Origin: Methanoregula sp.
GTDB taxonomy: Archaea; Halobacteriota; Methanomicrobia; Methanomicrobiales; Methanospirillaceae
Direction: 5' to 3'
NCBI GenBank assembly: GCA_030694985.1
Contig: JAUYTV010000020.1
Location: 1 to 64,000, forward strand
Length of the DNA stretch: 64,000 bases
Every line of letters begins with the position of its first letter. Position 1 is the stretch's first letter. Shown one piece after another: positions 18,206 to 27,411 of this stretch. The notes beneath the pieces were generated by a model that was not told where the DNA came from, did no database searches, and saw nothing but the letters and a program-made list of their open reading frames with translations. Both the position numbers and the translations under genes were made by a program.

Positions 18206-18454
18206 CTACATTATGCCTAGCCGGCTCAGAATTTCTTCGGCTGCTTTATCGTTCTCAAAGCTCACGATGGCTTTCTTTTCGCCATGCATGTTCATAAGGG
18301 TACGAACGCTTTTTACGTTCTGCCCAAACGTCTTTTCGATCTCGCGCTTGATCGAGATCTTTGTTGCCTGACGGTTGACAAGGAACTGGAGTTTGCTCTG
18401 GTTCTCTAAAAGGACCATCGCCTTCTCAGTTACAAACGGGTATTTCAGAACCAT
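18206..18454 (-). CDS. rpl23: 50S ribosomal protein L23 (uL23)
   Basis: 82 residues, compact archaeal form. Seen: KYPFVTEKAMVLLENQSKLQFLV and EKTFGQNVKSVRTLMNMHGEKKAIV. It sits at the tunnel exit, where SRP and the translocon dock. It abuts L4. Confidence 0.97.
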   Translation of the reverse strand: MVLKYPFVTEKAMVLLENQSKLQFLVNRQATKISIKREIEKTFGQNVKSVRTLMNMHGEKKAIVSFENDKAAEEILSRLGIM

Positions 18455-19201
18455 TTATCTCCCCTCCAGACGAACGAGTGCACTTTCTGTCCACACGGTC
18501 AGGCGTCCTGCCAGCATACCGGGTGCAAGGTGCTCAACATTCAGCTGATCTACGGTCACTACATCGACACCGGACAGGTTGCGTGCTGCACGCAGAGGTG
18601 TTCCGGCAGTGACGATGAGCAGGCTCTTTCTCTGCTTAAACCGTCGACCACGCATCTTGCCTCTTCCGGCTTTGACCTTCTTGCTGTCCTTTGCCCGCTC
18701 GATATCTTCGTAGAGACCAGCGGTAGTGAGTGCGGTGATGACATCTGCCGTCTTATCAAGAGACTCAAATTTGTCTTCAAGGACAAACGGGGCTGCGCCA
18801 TCGAAAATGTGGCCTCTTCCCCTGATGAGCTCCTCGCAGATGCTTGCTGCAACTGCTGAACGGAATGCCTTTTGCTTTTCCTTCTGGTTGATCTCTTTTA
18901 CCAGTATTTTGGCTACTTTCGGGGGGTGTGCTTCGCGCCCGCCCTTTGCCTGCGGAACCTTGGCTGCCCGTGAACCGTTCTTGATACGGGGCACGTGCGA
19001 TGAACCGCGACCACTTCCCCAGCCAACTGCTGAAGAGCAGATGCCGGCAAACGGGTTGGTCCCGTGCGGCTGCCTGCGGGTGCTCTGGAGGGCCATGACT
19101 GCCTTTTTGATCAGATCGGGGCGGTAAGCTTCTGAGAAGAGTTCCGGAAGTTCAATATCTTTTACAACGCCACCTTCAATGGTTTTAACCTGTGCTTTCA
19201 T
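18455..19201 (-). CDS. rpl4: 50S ribosomal protein L4 (uL4)
   Basis: 248 residues, archaeal/eukaryotic L4. Seen: the tunnel-lining loop GWGSGRGSSHVPRIKNGSRA and the globular part with LRAARNLSGVDVVTVDQLNVEHLAPG. It lies 6 bases behind L3. Confidence 0.97.
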   Translation of the reverse strand: MKAQVKTIEGGVVKDIELPELFSEAYRPDLIKKAVMALQSTRRQPHGTNPFAGICSSAVGWGSGRGSSHVPRIKNGSRAAKVPQAKGGREAHPPKVAKILVKEINQKEKQKAFRSAVAASICEELIRGRGHIFDGAAPFVLEDKFESLDKTADVITALTTAGLYEDIERAKDSKKVKAGRGKMRGRRFKQRKSLLIVTAGTPLRAARNLSGVDVVTVDQLNVEHLAPGMLAGRLTVWTESALVRLEGR

Positions 19202-19207
19202 CTCTGA

Positions 19208-20221
19208 TCACCCCTGCTTGCTCTGGACGCTCACAAACTGGATTGACGGCATCCTGACAACATGTTCACCGAGACGAATCGCCGGGCGGATACGTATAAG
19301 ACGCTTGACCGGGCCGGGTATTGATCCCTTGACCAGAACATATGGGCTCTTTAAGACACCATAGTGGAGGAATCCACCCACTGGGGTGATCTCACTCGCA
19401 TTATCGCTGACTTTTAAGATCCGCTTGTTGAATTCTGTGCGCTGCTGGAATCCCAACTGGCCGATCTGGGGGACCTGCCATCTTACATGGTGGGGGTTCC
19501 AGGGTCCAAGAGTTCCGATATGTCGTTCTTTCTTGCCGCGGGAGTGTTTGCGTTTGCGCAGTGCGATACCCCAGCGCTTTACAGCGCCCTGGGTACCTTT
19601 TCCGGTTGTGATTGCCGTAATATCAGCATACGAGCCGGTCTGGAGGACGTTGTTTAACGATACCTCTTTTCCTAAAAGGCTCTGGGCGAATTCAAACAGT
19701 TTCTTGATATCGCCACCGCCAACTTTGATTTCCATCAGGTCGGGGACTTTTTTAGGAACGCCGGTTAAGGCTGCGGGTTGCGTATAGGTAATCGCATGGA
19801 TCTCTACAACAATGCCGGCATTTATTGCATCTGCAAATTTCTTCTGCGCGGCATCTTTGTCGTAATCCTTGGGCATGGTGATCCTGCGTCCAAGAACTGC
19901 ATCGAGCGGTTCTGCCCAAAGTTCAGTCAGGGCATGTTTACCGTATGTATCACAGGAATAGGCACGAATCGCAGCAACTTTCATTGAGGGGATTTCAATA
20001 ACGGTGACGGGCACCATGATCTCCTTTCCCTCTGTGGGGCTGCTCTTGTGATCATCTACCATGATAACATGCGTCATACCTACTTTGTATCCGGCAAATC
20101 CCTGCAGCATCGGCGCACCTTCGGTAGCGGGCCACGACTGGTATTTCGGGATTGGGCTCTTTGCACGCTTTCTCGGGCTGAATGCTAGAGAACCACGGCG
20201 GGGTCTGTTAATTTTTGGCAT
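19208..20221 (-). CDS. rpl3: 50S ribosomal protein L3 (uL3)
   Basis: 337 residues, first gene of the superoperon. The archaeal N-terminus [20 protein letters not shown] and the conserved [20 protein letters not shown] region with the [19 protein letters not shown] segment identify it. The leader is short; a TATA-like element lies about 55 bases upstream of the ATG. Confidence 0.97.
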   Translation of the reverse strand: MPKINRPRRGSLAFSPRKRAKSPIPKYQSWPATEGAPMLQGFAGYKVGMTHVIMVDDHKSSPTEGKEIMVPVTVIEIPSMKVAAIRAYSCDTYGKHALTELWAEPLDAVLGRRITMPKDYDKDAAQKKFADAINAGIVVEIHAITYTQPAALTGVPKKVPDLMEIKVGGGDIKKLFEFAQSLLGKEVSLNNVLQTGSYADITAITTGKGTQGAVKRWGIALRKRKHSRGKKERHIGTLGPWNPHHVRWQVPQIGQLGFQQRTEFNKRILKVSDNASEITPVGGFLHYGVLKSPYVLVKGSIPGPVKRLIRIRPAIRLGEHVVRMPSIQFVSVQSKQG

Positions 20222-20893
20222 GTGTTAATCAATCCTTTTTTTGCGTGTAGGTTATTCTGATTGCGACACGAATTTTTAAGATTAATCCGAGCTTTTGAAA
20301 CGTATTGTTCCAGAAACTAACACGCGGTACGGATAAGGATATACAGCTGCTTCCGTGGCTAATCCATATTCGGATTAACGGCTCTGATGACGGTTGCTGA
20401 ATATTTGTCCGTAGTAAGGGGATGCAACAGATATTGCATCGCTTATGCCAGTGTGCACCGGCATTCCTGTCTCGCGAAAGAAGATCCTGACAATGGCGCA
20501 TCCACCTGCTTTTATTGCAGCAGAGGGAACGGGCTCGTTGCACGAACGTCGACCCATGCGTCCTGATCAGACCCACTCAGTCAGCCTGTTGTGACGAATC
20601 ACAACTCCTTCTCGGTATACCCCACCTGTATGGCGAGGGGCACCAATCGAGGATCACCCACGGCACAACCGTTGTTCTTTGTGTCTTTAAGATACGGTTC
20701 CGCCGTTTCCAGAGATCAAATGCTGCTTTTCATACGATTGGCAGACTGATTCTGAATAGGATAACCTCATATCGGCTTCCATAATTATTGTAGAAAAGAA
20801 GATATAAATATATGCCAGCGATACGTCAGGATTTTTTCCGAGATGGAGGAGCCGCCATGAGCGTCGGCTGAGTTTTGTTATCGGGAATTTTTA
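20222..20893. other. intergenic region upstream of the ribosomal operon
   Basis: 672 bases between L3 and the Tfx-type gene, without a convincing gene. On the minus strand an AT-rich TTAAAAATT at 20271-20279 is the best TATA candidate for the L3 transcript, giving a leader of about 25-30 bases. Open frames on the minus strand around 20375-20557 (60 residues) are of unclear status, lack a good SD and match nothing I recognise. The remaining sequence shows no tRNA or clear hairpin. Confidence 0.4.
20271..20279 (-). promoter_or_regulatory. probable TATA box of the ribosomal superoperon
   Basis: TTAAAAATT read on the minus strand, about 25 bases upstream of a presumed transcript start near 20249 and 50 bases upstream of the L3 ATG. 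It is the only AT-rich element at a suitable distance. Inferred from position, not from experiment. Confidence 0.35.
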
Positions 20894-21298
20894 TTATCCG
20901 AAATAGAGTTCTCCCTGATCCGTGATGTATACAACGATATCTTCACAGATGCACCGGGCTTTGCAGCATTGGGGGCGCGCTTCCCGGATACGGTTGATTA
21001 AGGATATGGTATCGTATTTTACCTTGATGTTTATTTTTTCTGCTTCACTGAATACGATGGCAGGAACATCGAACAGATCGGTTCCTGACGGGATGGTGCA
21101 GAGATGGGTGGCATCGAGCGTGTAGAGGAATTCGAGCGTCTCTTTTGCGCGGCGGATGTTTTCCATGGCGCTCTTTTCAATCGTGCAGACATTGGCTTTT
21201 GATGTGGAGATGATATCAGCGATCTGCTGCTGGGTAAGTCCCTGTTTCCTGTACCTGAGAATTTCCATCTGACGATCGGTGAGCAGCCCATCTTTCAT
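20894..21298 (-). CDS. Tfx-family DNA-binding protein
   Basis: 134 residues. The N-terminal helix-turn-helix LTDRQMEILRYRKQGLTQQQIADIISTSKANVCTIEKSA closely follows the Tfx pattern; the C-terminal part (DVPAIVFSEAEKINIKVKYD) is the archaeal effector-like domain of the family. In Methanothermobacter, Tfx binds downstream of the promoter of the molybdenum formylmethanofuran dehydrogenase operon. Here it is divergent from mtd, another methanogenesis gene, so control of mtd or of itself is plausible. Two cysteine clusters near the C-terminus (CCKARCIC) could bind a metal. An upstream start at 21319 adds seven residues. Confidence 0.85.
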   Translation of the reverse strand: MKDGLLTDRQMEILRYRKQGLTQQQIADIISTSKANVCTIEKSAMENIRRAKETLEFLYTLDATHLCTIPSGTDLFDVPAIVFSEAEKINIKVKYDTISLINRIREARPQCCKARCICEDIVVYITDQGELYFG

Positions 21299-21350
21299 AG
21301 AATTTAATTTTCTTGCCAAACTTAAACACTTTTCGTTAACTTCAGAACAA

Positions 21351-21370
21351 TGGATGGTAATGGATGGTAA
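21351..21370. repeat. two direct 10-bp repeats in the tfx-mtd divergent promoter region
   Basis: The unit TGGATGGTAA occurs twice in a row, followed by a third partial copy TGACTGGAA. The repeat lies between the divergent starts of the Tfx-type gene and mtd, about 50 bases from the former. It could be a regulator-binding site, or chance. Confidence 0.45.
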
Positions 21371-21457
21371 TGACTGGAACTAATTTTTTTTAAGGAATTG
21401 TCCGGGTAAGGAAAAATCCTGTTCGGGGGTTTCCGGCGTGAAATTACATTTCAAAAT

Positions 21458-21506
21458 GTTTATATGAATACCGGATCATAATATCGTGTTATAACAAATC
21501 GAGGTG
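21458..21506 (+). promoter_or_regulatory. mtd promoter and ribosome-binding site
   Basis: A TATA-like GTTTATATGA at about 21458-21467 and a strong SD, GAGGTG at 21501-21506, seven bases before the mtd ATG. A leader of about 25-30 bases is expected. The match to archaeal consensus is good, in line with a highly expressed methanogenesis gene. Confidence 0.6.
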
Positions 21507-21513
21507 TAATTAG

Positions 21514-22353
21514 ATGGTTGTTAAAGTAGGAGTTGCCAAGCTCGGCAACATCGCAAGTGGTGTAATGGCAGAACTGCTTCTCGATGAGAGAGCAGACCGT
21601 GAAGACATGCAGACATTCATGGCCACCAGCGGCACAAAACTTGAGCCGGCTGATGTTGACCGTGTTGTTTCCAATTTAAAGGCATACAAACCGGACTTCT
21701 GTATTGTAGTCTCCCCCAACGGGGTTCTCCCCGGACCAACCGGTGCCCGCGAACAGCTTGCTGCAGCAGGTATCCCGGTCATCATCATCACCGATGATGT
21801 GACCACAAAGAAGGAATGGGAAGGAGTCAAGGCCAGCAATTTCGGCTACATCATCATGAAGGCAGACTCCATGATCGGTGCACGCCGCGAGTTCCTTGAC
21901 CCAGTAGAGATGGCCGACTTCAACGGCAACCTTGTCAAAGTGCTGGCAATTACCGGTGCATTCCGCAAACTCCAGCTCGCTGTTGATCTGGTCATCGACC
22001 AGGTGAAGGCAGGCAAGAAGGGCGCAGAACTTGTGCTCCCGAAGATCGTCATGACCACTGACAAGGCTGTTGAGGGTGAGTTCACCAACAACTATGCACT
22101 GGCAAAGGCACGCGCAGCCCACGAGATCGCAATGGCTGTTGCAGGACAGAATGTAAAGGGCTGCTTCATGACCAAGGAATGGGAGAAATATATCCCTATC
22201 GTTGCAAGCGCTCACGAAATGCTGAAAGTTGCAGCAATGCTCTGTGACGAAGCCCGCGAGATCGAGAAAGCCTGCGACAGCGTTATGCGCAAGCCCCACA
22301 AGAAAGATGGCACACTCGTCTCCAAGAACAAACTCGTTGCAAAATTCGAGTAA
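21514..22353 (+). CDS. mtd: F420-dependent methylene-tetrahydromethanopterin dehydrogenase
   Basis: 279 residues, the usual length for Mtd. It catalyses the reversible reduction of methenyl- to methylene-H4MPT with reduced F420, a central step of CO2-reducing methanogenesis. The N-terminus [30 protein letters not shown] and the segment [18 protein letters not shown] are diagnostic. It is monocistronic, has a strong SD, and is divergent from a Tfx-type regulator; mer, the next pathway step, lies 1.3 kb further on the other strand. Confidence 0.97.
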   Translation: MVVKVGVAKLGNIASGVMAELLLDERADREDMQTFMATSGTKLEPADVDRVVSNLKAYKPDFCIVVSPNGVLPGPTGAREQLAAAGIPVIIITDDVTTKKEWEGVKASNFGYIIMKADSMIGARREFLDPVEMADFNGNLVKVLAITGAFRKLQLAVDLVIDQVKAGKKGAELVLPKIVMTTDKAVEGEFTNNYALAKARAAHEIAMAVAGQNVKGCFMTKEWEKYIPIVASAHEMLKVAAMLCDEAREIEKACDSVMRKPHKKDGTLVSKNKLVAKFE

Positions 22354-22368
22354 ATTTTTTTACTTTCT

Positions 22369-23424
22369 CTATTTTTTGTAAAATTTTCCCAGGTCTTCTG
22401 GAAGCGTCATGATTACCGGTTCAAGGTGGAGCCGCTCCATGAATGCAGAATCGCTTGTGGATGAAGGGTTGGGGTTGATCCGTGAGATCATGGAACAGAA
22501 CGCCCGGAATCCATGGTCATTTTCGCTCTTATCAAAAAAAATGGACATATTGAACGCATGGGTTCCCAGTTCCCGGTATAATGCGATGATCTCAAGTATG
22601 CCCCGCGCTGCGAGATCCACGTAGTCTTCCATTTCGTCCAGTGTGGAGATGGGCAGTAACCCCCGTACCTCGCGCTCACCTACCGGTACCGCATGGGCAG
22701 ACCAGAGAATCTCATCCCCGAACAGGTAACGATCAGAGGAGCGTTCCTGCTCTCTCACAACATCCCAGTAGTTCCTGCCCTCTTTTTTTCGGTACTGCTC
22801 ACTTGCAGCGAGATACAGGTCAGCAATACGGGACGGATGGGAGTCTGAAAGCCCCTGCATGTGGGGATGTACAAGACTTGCACCAGCAGATGGCAGGAAG
22901 TTCCAGTTGATGCTGGGATATCCATCAAACTGCTGTAGTGCCTCGATCTGCGAGAGTAGTGCATCCACCACCTGTTGCCGTGAAAAAGAGACGACCGCGT
23001 GTTCATGGGTCATAACAGTTACCACATGGCCTTCACCGAAAGGAAAGAGGTTGGGAAACGTGACACTTTCGCCACGGATGATCCGGTTGCCATTGGGAAA
23101 TGTGGGGGTAACAGTCATCACAGCATCGCAGCAGAACGGGCAACCCACGGCATTTGAAGGAAGATAAAGTGACTGATCGATCTGCCGTTTTAACCGGTCA
23201 GGACTGATCCTGCACCTGAGTCCGGTGTGGTGCTCCTCGCGATATTGTAGTGTGCCCCTGCTGGTGACAACTTCCCTGACAGAATACATGCCTGTTAAAG
23301 ATAATATTTCCGGCAGGAACTGATAGTCGTTTGCACTGCGATCTGTTGACCGTGGGGATTGTTGTAAAAGTGTGCAGTCCGATCCTGATGCGGGATTTTT
23401 CTTTTTTATAAGGTTGGAAAACAC
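22369..23424 (-). CDS. galactose-1-phosphate uridylyltransferase-like (HIT superfamily) protein
   Basis: 351 residues. The GalT-type nucleotidyl-transferase motif appears as GASLVHPHMQ, with the His-Pro-His of the covalent uridylyl intermediate (family HPHxQ). A CPFC pair near residue 95 fits the zinc site of GalT enzymes, and the strand WNFLPSAG precedes the motif. The substrate may be a sugar-1-phosphate other than galactose; archaeal members are poorly studied. It is convergent with mtd and probably monocistronic. Confidence 0.75.
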   Translation of the reverse strand: MFSNLIKKKNPASGSDCTLLQQSPRSTDRSANDYQFLPEILSLTGMYSVREVVTSRGTLQYREEHHTGLRCRISPDRLKRQIDQSLYLPSNAVGCPFCCDAVMTVTPTFPNGNRIIRGESVTFPNLFPFGEGHVVTVMTHEHAVVSFSRQQVVDALLSQIEALQQFDGYPSINWNFLPSAGASLVHPHMQGLSDSHPSRIADLYLAASEQYRKKEGRNYWDVVREQERSSDRYLFGDEILWSAHAVPVGEREVRGLLPISTLDEMEDYVDLAARGILEIIALYRELGTHAFNMSIFFDKSENDHGFRAFCSMISRINPNPSSTSDSAFMERLHLEPVIMTLPEDLGKFYKK

Positions 23425-23639
23425 ATGTGTATATTAGATTTTACAGGAATCCTCCCCCTCCCCGTCATCCATCCAGGCACGAGCTACGCGCAAGTAGAAA
23501 GTGGGCACAAAAGCCCAATTCCCCATGTAAGGTATTCACTCAAGGGAGATACCGGAAAAGGGTGAAAAAATGATTGTTAATATCTGCCGGGGATTTCTGC
23601 CCATATCAGGGAGTGTCCCCGACAGGTATTGTTCCGCGC

Positions 23640-24626
23640 CTATACTACGTATTTGCCGAGGAGGCGGATGGAGTTGGTCATGTCTGGACCAAGGGGTGAA
23701 CCGAAGATAATCTGGGTGACACCGGCCTTGGTTAAGTCTTCGCATTTCTGCTTGACCATTGAGGGGGTTCCTGCAATGGTGAATGCATCGATCTCTTTGT
23801 CTCCAACGAGTTCTCCAACCGTTTTGAAGTCGAACTTTCCAAGTGCATCTTTAATCTTTGCAACATTGGCAAGGTCGAGGCCGTGGCGGGTGAGGAGGTC
23901 TGGCGGTGAGCCGGCTGCAATGAATGCGGCAACAATCTTTGCTGCATTGCGGGCCTTCTTCTCGCTCTGGTCAATTGACATTGCAGTGTATGCACCGATA
24001 TCAAAGTTCTTCTTGCCGACTTTGTCAGCTGCTGCCTTGATGATCGGGATTGCAATGGCAAAGTCCTTGGGGTTGGATGCGTTGATCAATGCACCGTCGC
24101 CGATTCTTCCGGCGAGGTCAAGAACCTTGGGGCCCTGTGCACCGATGTACATCGGGATACCCTTCTTTCCGGGCAGGGTGACACCGGTCAGCTTTGCACC
24201 GTCATAGTCAAAGAACGTCATTCCTGACTTCTTGACTTCTTCACCGGCACAGAGCTTGCGGATCTGGACTACGGCTTCCTCGAGGCGTCCGACTGGTTTA
24301 TCAGGGCTGATTGCCAGCTTCGGGAGCGTGGAGAGGTCACCGGGACCAATACCGAGGACTGCACGTCCATCGGAGATCTCATTCAGTGTGCAGGCAAAAG
24401 ATGCCATTGCAGCGGGCGTATCGGTAAACGCATTCATGATACCCGGACCCATCTTAAGTGACGTGGTCGCCTGCGCGATGGCCGCGAGGGTGGGGTAGCA
24501 GTGACGGTTGTTGTAGTGGTTAGTGATCCATGCGAAATCTATGTCTTTGGATTCTGCAAGTTTACAGAAGTTGACAACTTGCTTTACATTGACATTTCCT
24601 GGTACAAATTCAATTCCATATGTCAA
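23640..24626 (-). CDS. mer: F420-dependent methylene-tetrahydromethanopterin reductase
   Basis: 328 residues, normal for Mer, a luciferase-like TIM-barrel enzyme that reduces methylene-H4MPT to methyl-H4MPT with reduced F420. Diagnostic segments: TYGIEFVPGNVNVKQVVNFCKLAE, FAWITNHYNNRHCYPTLAAIA and LGIGPGDLSTLPKLAI. The start codon is TTG (TTG ACA TAT GGA), supported by a strong SD GAGGTGA seven bases upstream and by the family N-terminus MTYGIEF. It is transcribed alone. Confidence 0.97.
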   Translation of the reverse strand: MTYGIEFVPGNVNVKQVVNFCKLAESKDIDFAWITNHYNNRHCYPTLAAIAQATTSLKMGPGIMNAFTDTPAAMASFACTLNEISDGRAVLGIGPGDLSTLPKLAISPDKPVGRLEEAVVQIRKLCAGEEVKKSGMTFFDYDGAKLTGVTLPGKKGIPMYIGAQGPKVLDLAGRIGDGALINASNPKDFAIAIPIIKAAADKVGKKNFDIGAYTAMSIDQSEKKARNAAKIVAAFIAAGSPPDLLTRHGLDLANVAKIKDALGKFDFKTVGELVGDKEIDAFTIAGTPSMVKQKCEDLTKAGVTQIIFGSPLGPDMTNSIRLLGKYVV

Positions 24627-25083
24627 GGTTTGTTCACCTCATGGAGTATTACCGTACACACAGTTAAATAAATTATGATTTTATGTTGAGTTAGTTGGAA
24701 GGCTCAAAGAAAAAAAGCCCGTTCTGACGTTTTTTTTATAAAAAACCCTGAAACATCAGCGAAAGCGGAGGTGAACGCAGGAAGATCCGGCCATTCGATC
24801 GGTAAAGGCGTGTTTTTTTTAAAGTTTTTGGGGGTTTTGGATCGGACTCCATGAATACTGACCCGTAACGGATTTTTTTATCCAATAGTAAATGTAAAAA
24901 ATTCTGGAACCCTGCGGAACACCGTGCGCAAACATACTAAAAAAACACAGAAGTTCTCGTTCATTGTGCAACAAACCTTTTTTTCAATCAGACGATATTA
25001 TCCTATAAGATATTCAACTTCCAGCAATCAATTGTACATATCTTACTTACAATTCTTACCACCGGACTTGACAAGGGACGCGC
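24627..25083. other. intergenic region between mer and the FtsZ-like gene
   Basis: 457 AT-rich bases holding two divergent promoters. The mer SD lies at its left edge. On the plus strand, ATCCTATAAGATATTC around 24999-25015 is the best TATA candidate for the FtsZ-like gene, giving a leader of about 40-50 bases; no strong SD precedes that ATG. Several runs of T and A occur at 24730, 24820 and 24880. No gene or stable hairpin is evident. Confidence 0.4.
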
Positions 25084-27402
25084 ATGAGAATACTGGCAAT
25101 CGGACTTGGAGGTGCAGGATGCAGGATCGCAAACAGCCTGTATGCTGTAGACCGTCGCAGCAGCAAAGTGGCTTGTGTCCAGGCATTTGCTGTAGATGTC
25201 GATGATACTACCTTATCGCAGCTCAAGGGCCTGCCTGAAAATTCCAAGATATATTTCCCTGCGCTGGACCCCGGACCCGCGGATGCAACAGGAGATAGCA
25301 CCCAGACTGCAACGATCGATATAGGTGAGGTTCTCTCCAGAGTCCAGAACGTTGATCACGGAGAGACCGATGCGATCTTCATCTGCCTGGGGCTTGGCGG
25401 AAGCATGGTGGATGTGGCACCCCATATCATTGCAGCTCTCAGGAACTCCGTTGTGGAGCCAATATTTGGCCTCGTCACGCTTCCCTGCCTTGCTGAAGGT
25501 GAGCGGAAGTCTGCAAAAGCCGCAGATGATATCGATATGCTTTCATCCCTGCTCGATGGCATTATCCTTTTCGATAACGAGACGTGGTTTAAAAAGATCA
25601 GATCACAGAAATCCACACTGGCAAAAAAAGAGAAGAGTTTTGCAGAAAAGATGGGCTTTGTAAAAGAGCAGCCTGTACTATCTCCAACGCTTGCAACCTA
25701 TCTCCTGTTAAACGATGCGATTGTAAAGAGGATCAGTCTTATCCTGCGGGCAGGGGAGTTCAAGGCAGACGGGGGTCTTGAACTCGCAGAAGTGGTGCTT
25801 GATTCCGGTGAAGTTCTCAATACAATGAAAGGAATGGGCTTTATCACCATAGGTTATGCTGTTGAACACCTTCCCCGCGATCCAATGGGTTTCCTTTCAT
25901 GGCTGCGACCTGCGGCAATTTCAGCCGACCATCACAATAAAAGAGCCTCACGTCTCGTTGAGCTCGCAAAGCAGGCAATATATCACGAGATTTCAACACC
26001 GTGTGACATGACCAGTGCCCACAAGGCGCTCATCCTCATTGCCGGGCCATCTCATGAACTCTCTTTAAAAGGGTTCATGACCGTCCGCAAATGGATCGAC
26101 CGCAGCATTGCCGGGCTTGAAACCCGATCCGGGGATTACCCGGTGGTGAATACACAAAATGTTGCGATCATCATCATGCTCTCCGGCCTTGAAAACATTC
26201 CCCGTATAGATGAGATCCGGGGAATCCGTGCACAGGGCAGAACAGGTTATCAGAAAGAGTCGGATAGTGAGATCGAATCCATCTCCCTTGAAACCATCAC
26301 CGTGTCAAAGGGTTCAAGAAACTCAGCGGGCCCGGAGGCTGTCTCTCAAAAACAGGTAAAAAGACAATCGCGGGAAGAGGGGATTGCTCTTCTTGTAAAG
26401 GAACCCACGGGCAGGGATCCTGGTGCGCATTCTCCGGTTGCGCGTCTGCAGACCCCTGAGAGTCCTGCAGAAATCCCCGTGACCATAAAAAAAGGATTGA
26501 CGGGTGCAGAGTATCTGCCATCAGCAGGTACTCAATCAACAACAGCGGGTATGCAGGAGAGAACCGCACCGCATCGTGAGTTGAGGGGAAAAGAGCCACA
26601 ACACCGGGTTGTTGCCCGGCAGGAACACGAGGCTCAAACCCATCATACTACCCCGGTACACCATCCCAGGTCGCACACAACATTACACCATGATGCACCG
26701 GCATCAGGTACAAAAGTGCAGGAACCGGCAAAAGAGGCAGGAGTCCACATCAGTGACAGCCAGATACGGACGAAGGATACCGAGCGCCAGAGGATAGAAA
26801 AAGATTTGCAGAGGCAACGGATGAGTGCCATCTCCGGCCGAACACTCAAGACAACTACTGACATTCTGAAAAAACCGGTTACCATGCCCGGACGTGCTGT
26901 CATCTCAGAGGAATCGCCCACTGAGTTACCCCAAACCCGCGTGCAGGTGCAACCCCGAACGGTTCCAATCGTAGAAAAACCCACTGAACAACGAACAGTC
27001 ATCATTGGAAAACGAAAGATTCTGCCCATAGAGCAGAAGGACATCGATACGGGAGAACAGGTTGTAGAAGAACCCGTGGTGCGTGAGGAGGAATTTTTTT
27101 CACCGGGCCCTGTAGCCGATGCACCCGAAGCAGACTCTGATGAGATGAAAGTCAGCGTGAAAGATCCCAGTTACCGGGCAAAGGATGAGATTTTTGGGGG
27201 AAAGAACGTTTTGCGCACAGCAGTTCCACAAGCAAGGGACTCAGGACTCATCCATACCAGTCTCGCACAGAAAAAGAGTGGGCCGGGAATGGGGGATGAT
27301 AATGAAGATAAATTGCAGGAAGAGACCGCCACAGGACAATCACAGACAAAGGGTAAAAAAAGGAATATCACCACAAAAAAAGATGATTTTTCATGGATCT
27401 GA
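25084..27402 (+). CDS. divergent FtsZ/tubulin-superfamily protein with long disordered tail
   Basis: 772 residues. The first about 385 follow FtsZ element by element: nucleotide-binding loop GLGGAG (7-12); a T4-like loop GLGGSM (103-108) followed by APHIIAAL where FtsZ has APVIA; VTLPCLAEGERKSAKAADDI (131-150), the T5/T6 region (FtsZ VVTKPFxFEGxxR); DGIILFDNE (158-166), like FtsZ IPND; and a T7-like loop VLDSGEV (238-244) keeping an acidic pair D240/E243 where FtsZ has NxDFADV. MGFITIGYA and LILIAGPSHELSLKGF match the end of the FtsZ core. About 387 low-complexity residues follow, rich in Pro, Gln, Thr, His and charge, ending in KKDDFSWI. It is not a normal FtsZ (T4 is degenerate). It stands alone between mer and nrpR. 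GTP binding and polymerisation are inferred. Confidence 0.8.
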   Translation: MRILAIGLGGAGCRIANSLYAVDRRSSKVACVQAFAVDVDDTTLSQLKGLPENSKIYFPALDPGPADATGDSTQTATIDIGEVLSRVQNVDHGETDAIFICLGLGGSMVDVAPHIIAALRNSVVEPIFGLVTLPCLAEGERKSAKAADDIDMLSSLLDGIILFDNETWFKKIRSQKSTLAKKEKSFAEKMGFVKEQPVLSPTLATYLLLNDAIVKRISLILRAGEFKADGGLELAEVVLDSGEVLNTMKGMGFITIGYAVEHLPRDPMGFLSWLRPAAISADHHNKRASRLVELAKQAIYHEISTPCDMTSAHKALILIAGPSHELSLKGFMTVRKWIDRSIAGLETRSGDYPVVNTQNVAIIIMLSGLENIPRIDEIRGIRAQGRTGYQKESDSEIESISLETITVSKGSRNSAGPEAVSQKQVKRQSREEGIALLVKEPTGRDPGAHSPVARLQTPESPAEIPVTIKKGLTGAEYLPSAGTQSTTAGMQERTAPHRELRGKEPQHRVVARQEHEAQTHHTTPVHHPRSHTTLHHDAPASGTKVQEPAKEAGVHISDSQIRTKDTERQRIEKDLQRQRMSAISGRTLKTTTDILKKPVTMPGRAVISEESPTELPQTRVQVQPRTVPIVEKPTEQRTVIIGKRKILPIEQKDIDTGEQVVEEPVVREEEFFSPGPVADAPEADSDEMKVSVKDPSYRAKDEIFGGKNVLRTAVPQARDSGLIHTSLAQKKSGPGMGDDNEDKLQEETATGQSQTKGKKRNITTKKDDFSWI

Positions 27403-27411
27403 TCGAAGGGA

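Noticed and set aside
20386-20402. CTGATGA...CTGA as a C/D-box guide RNA
   Set aside because: Only six bases between the boxes, too short for a guide, and no second box pair.
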